From Enterobacter dykesii (GTDB lineage Bacteria; Pseudomonadota; Gammaproteobacteria; Enterobacterales; Enterobacteriaceae), in NCBI RefSeq assembly GCF_008364625.2, contig NZ_CP126604.1, positions 3,782,001 to 3,846,000 on the forward strand: 64,000 nucleotides of DNA, in the 5' to 3' direction. Positions 17,123 to 26,635 of this stretch are shown piece by piece; the first letter of the stretch is position 1; each line of letters opens with the position of its first letter. The notes below the pieces were generated by a model. That model was not told the DNA's origin. It did no database searches and saw only the letters and a program-made list of their open reading frames with translations. The translations under genes and the position numbers were made by a program.

Positions 17123-19060
17123 ATGCTGAACACACGTTTTTCCGTGAGCCTGATACTCCTCGGCTGGCTCTGCCTCAGCGCAAATGTCTGCGCGCAGGCG
17201 ATCTCGTTCATTGCGCCCAAAGATCGGCCGCAGCTGGAGGCGAGCAAACCCTGGCCGAAGAACCAGTTTCTGGTCCTGGCCTACCACGATGTAGAAGACG
17301 ATGCCGCCGATCAGCGCTATCTCTCCGTTCGCACCAGCGCGTTAAACGAGCAGATAAGCTGGCTTTTGCACAACGGCTACCATGCCATCAGCGTGCAGGA
17401 CATTCTGGATGCCCATGACGGGAAAAAAACGCTGCCGCCAAAAGCCGTTCTTCTCAGCTTTGACGACGGCTACAGCAGCTTTTACACCCGCGTCTGGCCG
17501 CTACTTCAGGCCTGGAACGTTCCTGCGCTGTGGGCACCGGTGGGCAGCTGGGTCGATACGCCAGCGAAACAAAAAGTTAACTTCGGCGGCCTGATGACGC
17601 CCCGGGATCGCTTCGCGACGTGGGACATGGTGCGCGAGCTCAGCCGGTCCCCGCTGATTGAGATCGGATCGCATACCTGGGCTTCGCATTACGGCATTCC
17701 GGGCAACCCGCAGGGCAGCCGCGAGCCGGCGATCGCCAATCGCTTTTATGACAGCGCGACGGGTCGCTATGAAACCGATCGGCAGTTCAGCCAGCGGATC
17801 GGCGATGACGTTCGCAAAGTGACTGAAAAAATCACGCAGGTGACGGGCAAAGCGCCGCGCGCCTGGGTCTGGCCCTACGGCGCCGCTAACGGTACGTCGC
17901 TCGCTATCGCCAGACAGCAGGGTTATCAGTTGGCCTTTACCCTTGAGGACGGGCTGGGGAACGTGCAGGATCTGGGCAACATCCCCCGTCTGCTGATCGC
18001 CGGAAATCCCTCGCTCAAGGCGTTTGCCAGCACGGTCAGCCAGGTTCAGGAGCGCGATCCCGTGCGCGTCATGCACGTCGATCTCGACTACGTTTACGAT
18101 CCCGATCCGGCCCAGCAGACTCAAAACATCAACAAGCTGATCCAGCGGGTCTACGACATGAAGATCAGCCATGTTTTCCTGCAGGCGTTTGCCGACCCGC
18201 AGGGCGACGGCAGGATCAAGGCGCTCTATTTCCCCAACCGCCGGCTGCCGGTCCGGGCAGATCTTTTTAATTTTGTCTCCTGGCAGCTGCAAACCCGCGC
18301 GGGGGTAAAAGTCTTCGCGTGGATGCCGGTGCTCTCGTTCGATCTCAATCCTTCCCTGCCGCGCGTGCAGCGCAGGGATCGTCAAACCGGCGAGCTGCGC
18401 GAAGCCACCGAACCCTATATCCGGCTTTCCCCGTGGGACCCGCAGGTGCGCCAGCAGGTGACGGACATCTATGAAGATCTGGCCCGCTATGCCAGCTTCA
18501 ACGGGATTTTGTTCCATGACGATGCGGCGCTGACGGACGTGGACGATGCCGGTCAGAACACCACGCGTCAGAAAAGCCAGACGCTTATCGGACTTACCCA
18601 CGCCCTGAGCCTGGCGGTGAAGCATATCCGTGGCCCGCAGATAAAAACCGCGCGCAATATATTCGCCTTACCCATTCTGCAGCCCGAAAGCGAAGCGTGG
18701 TTTGCGCAGAATCTTGATGATTTTCTGGCGGAGTATGACTGGACGGTGCCGATGGCCATGCCGCTGATGGAGTCCGTCCCGGCAGATGAAAGTGATGCCT
18801 GGCTGACGCGTCTGGTTAACGCGGTAGCCGCACGCCCCGGCGCGCTCGATAAAACCATTTTCGAGCTGCAGGCCAGGGACTGGGACCAGAAACCGCAGCG
18901 CGCCGTGTCCGACAGCCAGCTTGCGCAGTGGATGCGCGTGCTCCAGCTGAACGGCGTCAAAAACTACGGTTACTACCCCGACGACTTCATCAACAATCAA
19001 CCTGATATCTCACGCATCAGGCCTGAATTTTCTTCGTACTGGTACCCTGACAATGACTGA
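17123..19060 (+). CDS. pgaB: PgaB, poly-N-acetylglucosamine N-deacetylase
   Basis: About 645 residues (E. coli 672). The N-terminal polysaccharide deacetylase (CE4) domain shows the metal and catalytic motifs [20 protein letters not shown] and [11 protein letters not shown]. The C-terminal domain is a glycoside-hydrolase-like PNAG-binding domain ([51 protein letters not shown]). It partially deacetylates PNAG so that PgaA can export it. The ATG at 17123 is preferred because the AAGG ribosome site is at the right distance; an ATG at 17117 is in frame. Unlike the E. coli lipoprotein, the signal peptide ([11 protein letters not shown]) has no good lipobox and seems cut after AQA. The 3' end overlaps pgaC by 8 bases. 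Confidence 0.95.
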   Translation: MLNTRFSVSLILLGWLCLSANVCAQAISFIAPKDRPQLEASKPWPKNQFLVLAYHDVEDDAADQRYLSVRTSALNEQISWLLHNGYHAISVQDILDAHDGKKTLPPKAVLLSFDDGYSSFYTRVWPLLQAWNVPALWAPVGSWVDTPAKQKVNFGGLMTPRDRFATWDMVRELSRSPLIEIGSHTWASHYGIPGNPQGSREPAIANRFYDSATGRYETDRQFSQRIGDDVRKVTEKITQVTGKAPRAWVWPYGAANGTSLAIARQQGYQLAFTLEDGLGNVQDLGNIPRLLIAGNPSLKAFASTVSQVQERDPVRVMHVDLDYVYDPDPAQQTQNINKLIQRVYDMKISHVFLQAFADPQGDGRIKALYFPNRRLPVRADLFNFVSWQLQTRAGVKVFAWMPVLSFDLNPSLPRVQRRDRQTGELREATEPYIRLSPWDPQVRQQVTDIYEDLARYASFNGILFHDDAALTDVDDAGQNTTRQKSQTLIGLTHALSLAVKHIRGPQIKTARNIFALPILQPESEAWFAQNLDDFLAEYDWTVPMAMPLMESVPADESDAWLTRLVNAVAARPGALDKTIFELQARDWDQKPQRAVSDSQLAQWMRVLQLNGVKNYGYYPDDFINNQPDISRIRPEFSSYWYPDND

Positions 19061-20381
19061 TCGCATTATAGCCTTCTCTATTTTATGTCTGGTATTCGGG
19101 TTGCCGTTAGGCGTGGCCGCCCTCTTTACCGGCGAACTGATTCTGGATTTTGTGTTCTTCTGGCCGCTGTTCATGTCGGTGCTCTGGATAACCGGCGGCC
19201 TCTATTTCTGGTTTCAGCTTGAACGCCACTGGTCTTGGGATAAAGACACGCCCGCCCCGACGCTCGCGGGTGAGCCGCTCATCTCCATTCTGATCCCCTG
19301 TTTCAACGAGGGACGAAATGCCCGGGAGACCATCAGCGCCGCGCTGGATCAGCGGTATGAAAATATAGAAGTTATCGCCATCAACGACGGGTCTTCTGAC
19401 AACACCGCGCAGGTTCTGCAGGAGCTGGCGCTGGAACAGCCGCGCCTGCGGGTGATTAACCTCGCGGAGAACCAGGGGAAAGCGCTGGCGCTCAAGGCCG
19501 GAGCCGCGGCGGCGCGGGGCGATCTGCTGGTCTGCATTGACGGCGACGCCCTGCTCGACCGCGATACCGCCGCTTATCTGGTGGCACCGCTGATTCAGTA
19601 CCCCCACGTCGGCGCGGTTACCGGCAATCCGCGTATTCGCACGCGCTCCACGCTGATTGGCCGCATTCAGGTGGGCGAGTTCTCATCCATTATTGGGCTC
19701 ATCAAGCGGACGCAGCGGATCTATGGCCGGGTCTTTACCGTCTCCGGCGTCATCGCCGCGTTTCGCCGACAGGCGCTGGCGGACGTCGGGTACTGGAGTC
19801 CGGACATGATCACCGAAGATATCGACATCAGCTGGAAGCTTCAACTGCGCCACTGGGATATCTTTTTTGAGCCGCGGGCGCTGTGCTGGATCCTGATGCC
19901 GGAGACGCTGAAGGGCCTGTGGAAACAGCGCCTGCGCTGGGCCCAGGGGGGCGCGGAGGTGTTTCTGGTTAACCTTCGCAGGATTGTGCGCTGGGAGCAT
20001 CACCGCATGTGGCCGCTGTTTCTGGAGTACGCGCTGTCAACGCTGTGGGCCTTCGCGTACGCGATGACGGTGCTGCTATTCCTCCTCAGCCATGTTGCGC
20101 CTGTTCCCGCCAGGCTAACCGTGGAGAGCCTTTTTCCACCGGAGTTTACCGGCCTGCTGCTGGGCGTGATGTGCCTGCTGCAGTTCCTGGTCAGCTTGTA
20201 CATCGAGCGGCGCTATGAACGAAAAGTGGCCAGCTCGCTTTTCTGGGTGATCTGGTTCCCGATGGTGTACTGGATGATCGGCCTGTTCACCACCCTCGTC
20301 GCATTTCCAAAAGTCATGCTTAAACGCCAGCGCGCCCGCGCGCGATGGATCAGTCCGGACCGGGGAAAAGGGAGCATTTAA
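19053..20381 (+). CDS. pgaC: PgaC, poly-N-acetylglucosamine synthase
   Basis: A 442-residue processive family-2 glycosyltransferase that polymerises UDP-GlcNAc at the inner membrane. Two N-terminal membrane segments (about 5-50) precede the catalytic domain with [21 protein letters not shown] (first Asp), CIDGDALLD (DxD), [12 protein letters not shown] (TED base) and [10 protein letters not shown] (QxxRW). Three or so C-terminal membrane segments follow. Length and motifs match E. coli PgaC (441). It overlaps pgaB by 8 bases and pgaD by 1 base (TAATG). With PgaD it forms the synthase, activated by c-di-GMP in E. coli. Confidence 0.97.
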   Translation: MTDRIIAFSILCLVFGLPLGVAALFTGELILDFVFFWPLFMSVLWITGGLYFWFQLERHWSWDKDTPAPTLAGEPLISILIPCFNEGRNARETISAALDQRYENIEVIAINDGSSDNTAQVLQELALEQPRLRVINLAENQGKALALKAGAAAARGDLLVCIDGDALLDRDTAAYLVAPLIQYPHVGAVTGNPRIRTRSTLIGRIQVGEFSSIIGLIKRTQRIYGRVFTVSGVIAAFRRQALADVGYWSPDMITEDIDISWKLQLRHWDIFFEPRALCWILMPETLKGLWKQRLRWAQGGAEVFLVNLRRIVRWEHHRMWPLFLEYALSTLWAFAYAMTVLLFLLSHVAPVPARLTVESLFPPEFTGLLLGVMCLLQFLVSLYIERRYERKVASSLFWVIWFPMVYWMIGLFTTLVAFPKVMLKRQRARARWISPDRGKGSI

Positions 20382-20815
20382 TGAACGAAAATACCTTAAT
20401 TTTGACCGAGCATCGGCTCTTGCCGCGTCTTTTCGATGCAGCGCTGACGCTGGTGGCGTGGGGAGGATTTCTGTTTTTCCTGTATGCCAGGCTCTGGATG
20501 CAGCTAACCGATGAGAGCGACCACCGCTGGGGCGTGATTATCGCGTCCTTTAATACGGTGTTGCTCTACTTGCTGTTTGCCGCGCTCAACGGCTGGCTGC
20601 TGATTTTGTGGTATCAGTACAACCGCCGCCGCGCCAACGTGAGACGGCGCCAGCCGGGCTATTTTCACCAGGAGGAGCTGGCCCGCAGCTTTAACGTCTC
20701 GCCGCAGATCATCTCCGAGATGAGCCAGTACAACCTGCTGACGGTGTACCATGACCAGATTGGCCGCATCATCGATCTGAAGGTAAGCGGGCAGCAGGAA
20801 GAGGAAGAACAGTAG
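20381..20815 (+). CDS. pgaD: PgaD, PNAG synthase accessory protein
   Basis: A 144-residue inner-membrane protein with two hydrophobic segments (about 22-42 and 60-82) and a soluble C-terminal tail (RRRQPGYFHQEELARSFNVSPQIISEMSQYN). It is needed with PgaC for PNAG polymerisation; both take part in c-di-GMP response in E. coli. The start ATG overlaps the pgaC stop (TAATG), indicating coupled translation. A strong terminator follows at once, closing the operon. Confidence 0.93.
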   Translation: MNENTLILTEHRLLPRLFDAALTLVAWGGFLFFLYARLWMQLTDESDHRWGVIIASFNTVLLYLLFAALNGWLLILWYQYNRRRANVRRRQPGYFHQEELARSFNVSPQIISEMSQYNLLTVYHDQIGRIIDLKVSGQQEEEEQ

Positions 20816-20821
20816 CGAAAA

Positions 20822-20853
20822 GCCCCCGCAGGAGACCCTGCGGGGGCTTTTTT
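20822..20853. terminator. Strong terminator between convergent pgaD and gss
   Basis: GCCCCCGCAG and CTGCGGGGGC (20822-20831 and 20838-20847) form a perfect 10-bp stem with loop GAGACC and a following T-run. A run of A on the left makes it usable in both directions. Confidence 0.92.
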
Positions 20854-20867
20854 ATTGCGGGTGTGAA

Positions 20868-22730
20868 CTACTTATCTTTAACCACAATCAGCGGCTCGAT
20901 ATCGCTCTCTTTCTTCACCACCAGCGAGTCATCGCCGCGCAGACAGGTGCCGCCGTAGTTTCCGCCCACGGTGAAGGTGCAGACCTGTATGTACTTGCCG
21001 TCGACCTTCGGCAGGCACCACAGCTGCTGGTAGATATTCTTGCGGTCGACAAACTTGCCGCTGGATTTATCCAGCAGTTCGTCCTGGGCGCTAATCAGGT
21101 CGATATTGCTGCCGCAGCGGCCGGCAATCGGCTTGGCAGCGTAGCCGGTCTGCTTCAGTAGATCGTTAACCTCAAAATCGGTGTCGAGCAGGTAACGGTG
21201 ATTCGGGAACAGCTGCCACAGAACCGGGAGAATCGCCTTGTTGCCGGGAATCACGGTCCACAGCGGTTCGAAGACCAGCACCTCCGGGCGCAGCAGGACG
21301 TCAATCAGGCGCACCTCGCCCTTAGGATGTCCGGTGCGAATCGGCACGGCGGCGTATTCGGTTTCGCTCACCTCGCGGATCTGCTCTATCGCCGTTTCCC
21401 ACGCCCAGGTTTTCCACACGCAGTTGACGTGGCGACCTTCGTCGTCAATCAGCTGTCCGGCGGCATCCCAGCTGAGCGCCCCCAGCCCGTGCAGGATTTT
21501 GGTCTCGAACCCAGCCTGCATTAGCGAACGCTGTATAAAGAGCGCGTGATAGTCCTCTTCGACATCGTTGTCCTGCATGATGTGGACGAACGGCCGCGCG
21601 TGGCTGTGCTTCCACGCCCCAGTCAGCTCTTCCAGCAGCCCTTCCGCCGGGTTATGCCCGTTGCCGCGATAGCCGTTTTTCACCCACTCTTCGAGAATCA
21701 GCCCGCCCTCGGTATGGCAGGAGGCGGAATCCGCGTTGTACTCGTAGACCTTAATGCCGCGCTCATCCATGCAGAAATCCATACGACCGGTGATCATATG
21801 GTGGCGACGCCACTGCCAGGAGAGGCGCAGGCGCGGCCAGAGGATTTTCGGGATGTCGAAAAGCGCCAGCAGGCTGTCGTCTTTCAGCACCTTGTCCGTC
21901 GCGTGCAGGTACATCAGATGCAGTTCGTTGGTGGCCTTGATCAGCTCCTGCTCGGCGCTTTCGGTAATGGTGAAGTACTGGCAGGGATCTTTGTTGATCA
22001 CATGGCCGTTGGCGCGGATATACGCCTGCTGTAGCGCGTCATTTTCGTTAAGCCATTTTCCGTCGAACTGACGTTTGTTTTTCAGCCGCGCGCCGCTGAT
22101 TTTCAGCAGTTCGCCGTCGATTTCCGGCTGGGGAATGCTGTGTTCCGTGTCGTCGGTCTGGATCATCCAGCCGAGAATCTCCGTGTCGTTGAAGGTGTCA
22201 TGAATTGTATAACACCCGTTCTCCACGCTCAGACGCAGCTCGCGCGTCCACTGCTGCCCGAGCGGCAGCGGGGAGTGAATCACGTTCTGCTCCGCAATAC
22301 GTACCCTATCGTCCAGAAGCTGGGTGATCACCGCCACGTGGCCGGTCTCGTGAAACTCGCCGCCCTTTTGCCAGATCAGCAACGCCCCGGCGCGCGGCGC
22401 GCGTTTTGACCCGTTGGCAAAAGCCTGAAGGGGCAGAATGTTATCGTTCACCACCTGACGCAAAAAGCGCAGGGAGAAGATTTCCCACGCCATGCCGACG
22501 TCGGTAAACACGAAGCCATAGTTGAGAAACAGGAAACGGCGGGCAAACTCAACGCACTGCCACTTGTGGCCCATGTACTCGTTGCCGATATAGCTGCGAA
22601 AATCCGCGTCTTGCGGGTAGCTGCGCGGGTCCAGACTGCCGTAATTTGAAGAGTAAATCGCCACGCCACCGGGCGCATAGCCTAACAATGTCCCGAATGG
22701 CGCATCACTGCTTAACTTTCCTTTACGCAT
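20868..22730 (-). CDS. gss: Bifunctional glutathionylspermidine synthetase/amidase
   Basis: A 620-residue cytoplasmic enzyme that both joins glutathione to spermidine (ATP-dependent) and hydrolyses the conjugate. The N-terminal CHAP amidase domain has catalytic Cys59 in EYMGHKWQCVEFARR and His in FHETGHVAVI. The C-terminal ATP-grasp synthetase domain (from about 205) shows MDFCMDERGIKVYEYNAD, CVWKTWAWETA, NKAILPVLWQLFPNH and QVCTFTVGGNYGGTC. Length equals E. coli GspSA (619). In E. coli gss also lies upstream of yghU; here a peptide ABC operon is inserted between them. Confidence 0.97.
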   Translation of the reverse strand: MRKGKLSSDAPFGTLLGYAPGGVAIYSSNYGSLDPRSYPQDADFRSYIGNEYMGHKWQCVEFARRFLFLNYGFVFTDVGMAWEIFSLRFLRQVVNDNILPLQAFANGSKRAPRAGALLIWQKGGEFHETGHVAVITQLLDDRVRIAEQNVIHSPLPLGQQWTRELRLSVENGCYTIHDTFNDTEILGWMIQTDDTEHSIPQPEIDGELLKISGARLKNKRQFDGKWLNENDALQQAYIRANGHVINKDPCQYFTITESAEQELIKATNELHLMYLHATDKVLKDDSLLALFDIPKILWPRLRLSWQWRRHHMITGRMDFCMDERGIKVYEYNADSASCHTEGGLILEEWVKNGYRGNGHNPAEGLLEELTGAWKHSHARPFVHIMQDNDVEEDYHALFIQRSLMQAGFETKILHGLGALSWDAAGQLIDDEGRHVNCVWKTWAWETAIEQIREVSETEYAAVPIRTGHPKGEVRLIDVLLRPEVLVFEPLWTVIPGNKAILPVLWQLFPNHRYLLDTDFEVNDLLKQTGYAAKPIAGRCGSNIDLISAQDELLDKSSGKFVDRKNIYQQLWCLPKVDGKYIQVCTFTVGGNYGGTCLRGDDSLVVKKESDIEPLIVVKDK

Positions 22731-22841
22731 GTATCCAACCTAAAACAGGCAGGCGGCAATTTTTTTAAGGGTTGTCGTCGTCTGCACGTTGTAATTAACC
22801 TGACAGAGGAGCGTTTATCATACACCTGCGCGGTGCATTAA

Positions 22842-23819
22842 CTACATGTTAAACAGCCAGCATGCCGCGAAATGCCCTGGCGCAATCTCCTGCATGGCAG
22901 GCTCCTGCGTCTGGCAAACCGGCATGGCGTGCGGGCAGCGGCTGCAGAACTTACAGCCCGGCAGCGCGGACGTGGGGCCAGGAATGTCGCCGCGCAGGGT
23001 GGCGTCTTCGAGATTGCGAATTCGCGGGTCGGGCTGGGGAACCGCCGCCAGCAGCGCACGGGTATAAGGGTGCGCCGGACGCTGATACAGCTCATTCGCC
23101 GGGGCAACCTCCACCAGTTTGCCGAGATACATCACCCCAATGCGGCTGGAGATATGCCGAACCATGGAGAGATCGTGGGCGATGAATAGATAGGTTAGCC
23201 CCAGCTCCTGCTGAAGATCCTGCAAAATATTCACCACCTGCGCCTGCACCGAGACGTCCAGCGCCGAGAGCGGCTCATCGCACAGCACGAATTCAGGATG
23301 AACCGACAACGCGCGGGCAATACTGATGCGCTGACGCTGCCCGCCGCTGAACTCATGCGGGAACCGTTCAAGGTGCTCGTGCTTCAGCCCCACTTTGTAG
23401 AGCAGCGTTTCCGTACGTTCCCGCTGTTCTTCGCGGCTGTAGCCGTGGATCTGCATCGGCTCGGCCACCAGCTGTCGCACCGTCATTCCAGGGTTGAGCG
23501 AGGAATAAGGATCCTGAAAAATCGCCTGCATTCGCTTGCGCAGCGGCTTGAGTTCTTTTTCGCGGGCGTGGGCGATCGCCTGTCCGGCGAAGTGGATCTC
23601 GCCAGAGGTGATATCGAAGAGGCGCAGTATGGCGCGCCCGAGGGTGGATTTTCCGCAGCCGGACTCCCCCACCAGGCCAAACGTCTCGCCGGGCTGGATA
23701 TCAAAGCTCACGCCGTCAACCGCCTTCACGGCCACGCCTTTACGCAGCAAACCGCCGTTAAGCTGATAGTGCTTGCGCAGATCGCGCACGCTCACTAAGG
23801 GCGCCTGTTGTTCACTCAT
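22842..23819 (-). CDS. Peptide ABC transporter ATPase, DppF/OppF type
   Basis: A 325-residue ATPase on the cytoplasmic side of a peptide-family importer. Walker [16 protein letters not shown], the ABC signature FSGGQRQRISIARAL, Walker B VLCDEPLSALDVSVQ and the switch His in FIAHDLSMV are intact. The C-terminal oligopeptide domain holds the cysteine cluster LPGCKFCSRCPHAMPVC. The ATG at 23819 overlaps the partner ATPase by 4 bases; a longer in-frame start 8 codons upstream is unlikely. Last gene of the five-gene operon. Substrate class (peptide, nickel or opine) cannot be fixed from sequence alone. Confidence 0.93.
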   Translation of the reverse strand: MSEQQAPLVSVRDLRKHYQLNGGLLRKGVAVKAVDGVSFDIQPGETFGLVGESGCGKSTLGRAILRLFDITSGEIHFAGQAIAHAREKELKPLRKRMQAIFQDPYSSLNPGMTVRQLVAEPMQIHGYSREEQRERTETLLYKVGLKHEHLERFPHEFSGGQRQRISIARALSVHPEFVLCDEPLSALDVSVQAQVVNILQDLQQELGLTYLFIAHDLSMVRHISSRIGVMYLGKLVEVAPANELYQRPAHPYTRALLAAVPQPDPRIRNLEDATLRGDIPGPTSALPGCKFCSRCPHAMPVCQTQEPAMQEIAPGHFAACWLFNM

Positions 23820-24793
23820 GCCTGAATCTCCTTGTCGGCCCATAGCCAGCAGGCGGCGCGATGGCCCTCTCCGGCGGCGTAAAAGGCGGGCTGTTGCTCA
23901 CACTGGAGCATGCGCTTCGGGCAGCGTTCCGCGAACGGGCAGCCCGGCGGCGGATTCAGCAGGCCAGGCGGCGAGCCTTCAATGGGTGATAAACGCTGAT
24001 TCACCTCATCCGGGCGCGGCAGCGAGGCCAGCAGACCCTGGGTGTAAGGATGCGCAGGGCGATAAAAAATGTCCTCCACGCTCCCCTCCTCCATCACCAG
24101 CCCGCCGTACATCACCACCACGCGGCTGCAGACCTGCGCCACCACGCCGAGATCGTGGGTGATCAGCAAAATCGCGGTTTGGGTCTGCTGTTGCAGGCTT
24201 TTCAGCAGGCGCAGGATCTGCGCCTGAATGGTCACGTCCAGCGCGGTAGTCGGTTCGTCGGCGATGAGAAGCTTCGGGTTGCAGGAGAGCGCAATCGCGA
24301 TCATCACCCGCTGGCGCATCCCGCCGCTAAACTCGTGAGGATACTGGTCGTATCGGCGTTCCGCCCCGGCAATGCCCACCTGTTCCAGCATGGCGATTGC
24401 CGCCGCTTTGGCCGCTTTTTTTGTCAGCCCTTTGTTGCGCATCAGAATCTCTGCCATCTGCTTGCCGATGGTCAGCACCGGGTTCAGGGCGGTCATCGGA
24501 TCCTGAAAAATCATCGCGATCTCGTTGCCGCGAATGGCGCGCATCTGCGCGGGCGTTTTCTGCGCCAGATCCTCATTCTGGAAGCGGATGCTGCCGCCGG
24601 CGATCCGTCCGTTGCTCCCCAGAAGCTGGATAATCGACTTGCAGGTGACGCTTTTCCCACAGCCCGACTCGCCGACGATGCCGACAAGTTCTCCCGGCCG
24701 CACCTGAAAGCTCACGCCGCGCACCGCGTGAACCTCGCCCTCGCGGGTGCGGAACGTGGTTTGCAGGTCCTCAAGCGCTAATAAGTTACTCAT
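23816..24793 (-). CDS. Peptide ABC transporter ATPase, DppD/OppD type
   Basis: A 325-residue ATPase paired with the one downstream. It shows Walker [15 protein letters not shown], signature [15 protein letters not shown], Walker [17 protein letters not shown], switch His [10 protein letters not shown] and the C-terminal cysteine motif [18 protein letters not shown]. Such cysteine sets hold an iron-sulphur cluster in DppD-like proteins; that is family knowledge. The ATG at 24793 overlaps the permease gene by 8 bases. Confidence 0.93.
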   Translation of the reverse strand: MSNLLALEDLQTTFRTREGEVHAVRGVSFQVRPGELVGIVGESGCGKSVTCKSIIQLLGSNGRIAGGSIRFQNEDLAQKTPAQMRAIRGNEIAMIFQDPMTALNPVLTIGKQMAEILMRNKGLTKKAAKAAAIAMLEQVGIAGAERRYDQYPHEFSGGMRQRVMIAIALSCNPKLLIADEPTTALDVTIQAQILRLLKSLQQQTQTAILLITHDLGVVAQVCSRVVVMYGGLVMEEGSVEDIFYRPAHPYTQGLLASLPRPDEVNQRLSPIEGSPPGLLNPPPGCPFAERCPKRMLQCEQQPAFYAAGEGHRAACWLWADKEIQA

Positions 24794-25631
24794 CGCGATT
24801 CGCTCCCGGCTCAAAGGCGGTACGGAATACATCGCCGAGCACGTTAAAGCTGAACACCGTCAGCAGGATCAGAATGCCGGGGAACATCGCCAGCCACGAC
24901 GCTTCGCCTATATAAGACTGCGCGTTGTTAAGCATGCTTCCCCACGACGCCGCGGGCGCCTGCACGCCCAGCCCTAAGAAGCTGAGCGTCGACTCCATCA
25001 GAATGGCCGAGGCGATATTGAGCGTGGCCGCCACGATAATGGTCGGCAGCACGCCGGGAATGATGTGGCGCACGATGATGCGCAGCGGATGTTCCCCCGA
25101 CGCGCGGGCATAAAGCACGTACTCGCGCTCTTTCACCGACAGGGTTTCAGCACGCACCAGACGCGACATGTTCATCCACGTCAGCAGGCTGATAATCAGA
25201 ATGATGTTATCCACGCCCGGCTTGAGGTAAGCATTCACTACCAGCAGCAGGAAGAAGGCCGGAATGGCCATCAGGATATCCACAGCGCGCATCATCAGGT
25301 TATCCAGCCAGCCGCCAAAATAGCCGCTCACCGTTCCCACCACCGTGCCGATAAGCGTAGAAAAGAGCATGGCGAGAAAACCGACCATCAGGGAGATCTG
25401 GCCGCCATACAGCGCGCGGGTGAAGTAGTCGCGGCCGTATTCGTCGGTGCCAAACCAGTGCGCGGCATCCGGCGGCAACGTGCGCGCGCCGAGCGCCATC
25501 CGATCCGGATCGTACGGGCTTAACCCCGCACAGAGCGCGGCGACAACGAAAATAAAAAGCACAAACAGGGAGAACTGCGCCGGACGGTTGCGGCGCAGCT
25601 GGTGACGAACCTGCTGCCAGCGTCTGCTCAT
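24786..25631 (-). CDS. Peptide ABC transporter permease, DppC/OppC type
   Basis: A 281-residue inner-membrane permease. One N-terminal membrane helix is followed by the FGTDEYGRDYFTRALYG motif typical of DppC/OppC, then five helices with the EAA loop ARASGEHPLRIIVRHIIPGVLPT. It overlaps the next ATPase gene by 8 bases and follows the other permease with a 5-base gap. Confidence 0.93.
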   Translation of the reverse strand: MSRRWQQVRHQLRRNRPAQFSLFVLFIFVVAALCAGLSPYDPDRMALGARTLPPDAAHWFGTDEYGRDYFTRALYGGQISLMVGFLAMLFSTLIGTVVGTVSGYFGGWLDNLMMRAVDILMAIPAFFLLLVVNAYLKPGVDNIILIISLLTWMNMSRLVRAETLSVKEREYVLYARASGEHPLRIIVRHIIPGVLPTIIVAATLNIASAILMESTLSFLGLGVQAPAASWGSMLNNAQSYIGEASWLAMFPGILILLTVFSFNVLGDVFRTAFEPGANRDE

Positions 25632-25636
25632 CCGGG

Positions 25637-26590
25637 CTACCTCAGCGTACGAATGCGGGGATCGGCGAAGCGATAAAGCACGTCGGCGATCAGGTTGCCG
25701 ACGATCAGCATCATCGACGAGAGCATGATGATCGCCATAATCAGCGGGTAGTCCAGCGAGGCGATCGACTGGATCCCGAGCAGCCCCATCCCCGGCCAGG
25801 AGAAGACGCTTTCCGTTACATAGGCCCCCACAATCAGCTCACCGAACGAGAGGCCGAACAGGGTGATCACCGGCAGCAGCACGTTTTTCAACACGTGGCG
25901 GAACAGAATACTGGAGCGCGTGGCGCCGTAAGCCAACTGGGTCTGCACGTAGTCGGCCGAGAGCTGCGAGATGGTGTTGGAGCGGATGTAGCGCACGTAG
26001 CTGGAAAGGTTGTAAAACGTGAGGGCAATACACGGCAGCACGCCATGACGCAGCACGTCCAGCGCATTATCCTCCATGCCGATGGTGCGCATCCCCATGC
26101 TGGGGAACCAGCTAAGCTGCACGGCAAAAACGGTGATGAGCAAAATGCCAAACCAGAATATCGGAACAGAAATGCCGATATAGGCGAATAAATTGAGCAG
26201 ATGATCCAGCCAGCGGTGCTTAAATGCCCCGGCCAGCAGGCCCAACGGGATCGCCAGCACGATCGCCATCAGCAGCGACGCGCCCATCAGTCCCAGCGTG
26301 GCCGGAATGCGTTCGCCAATCATCTCCAGCACCGGGCGGTGGTAAATCAGCGAATAGCCGAGATCGCCCTGCAGGACGTTTTTCAGCCACAGGACGTACT
26401 GCGTGACCAGCGGCTTATCCAGCCCCAGGCTCTGGCGAATACGCTCGATATCCTCCGGGGCCATACGCGGCGTAATGTACGCCGCCACCGGATCGCCGGG
26501 CGCGAGCTTGACCAGCAGAAACGCCACCAGTGAAATAAAAAACAGCATCGGCAGCAGCTGCAGCAGCCGACGCGTGAGGAGTGTGTTCAC
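25637..26590 (-). CDS. Peptide ABC transporter permease, DppB/OppB type
   Basis: A 317-residue inner-membrane permease with the DppB N-terminal pattern (LLTRRLLQLLPMLFFISLVAFLLVKLAPGDP) and the EAA loop YGATRSSILFRHVLKNVLLPV. I use the GTG at 26590 because it gives the normal length and an AAAGGG ribosome site precedes it; the frame is open 15 codons further. It follows the binding-protein gene by 45 bases. Confidence 0.9.
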   Translation of the reverse strand: MNTLLTRRLLQLLPMLFFISLVAFLLVKLAPGDPVAAYITPRMAPEDIERIRQSLGLDKPLVTQYVLWLKNVLQGDLGYSLIYHRPVLEMIGERIPATLGLMGASLLMAIVLAIPLGLLAGAFKHRWLDHLLNLFAYIGISVPIFWFGILLITVFAVQLSWFPSMGMRTIGMEDNALDVLRHGVLPCIALTFYNLSSYVRYIRSNTISQLSADYVQTQLAYGATRSSILFRHVLKNVLLPVITLFGLSFGELIVGAYVTESVFSWPGMGLLGIQSIASLDYPLIMAIIMLSSMMLIVGNLIADVLYRFADPRIRTLR

Positions 26591-26635
26591 GACGTGCCCT
26601 TTCAAAAGCCCCGACCTGACGGCCGGGGCAATCAC

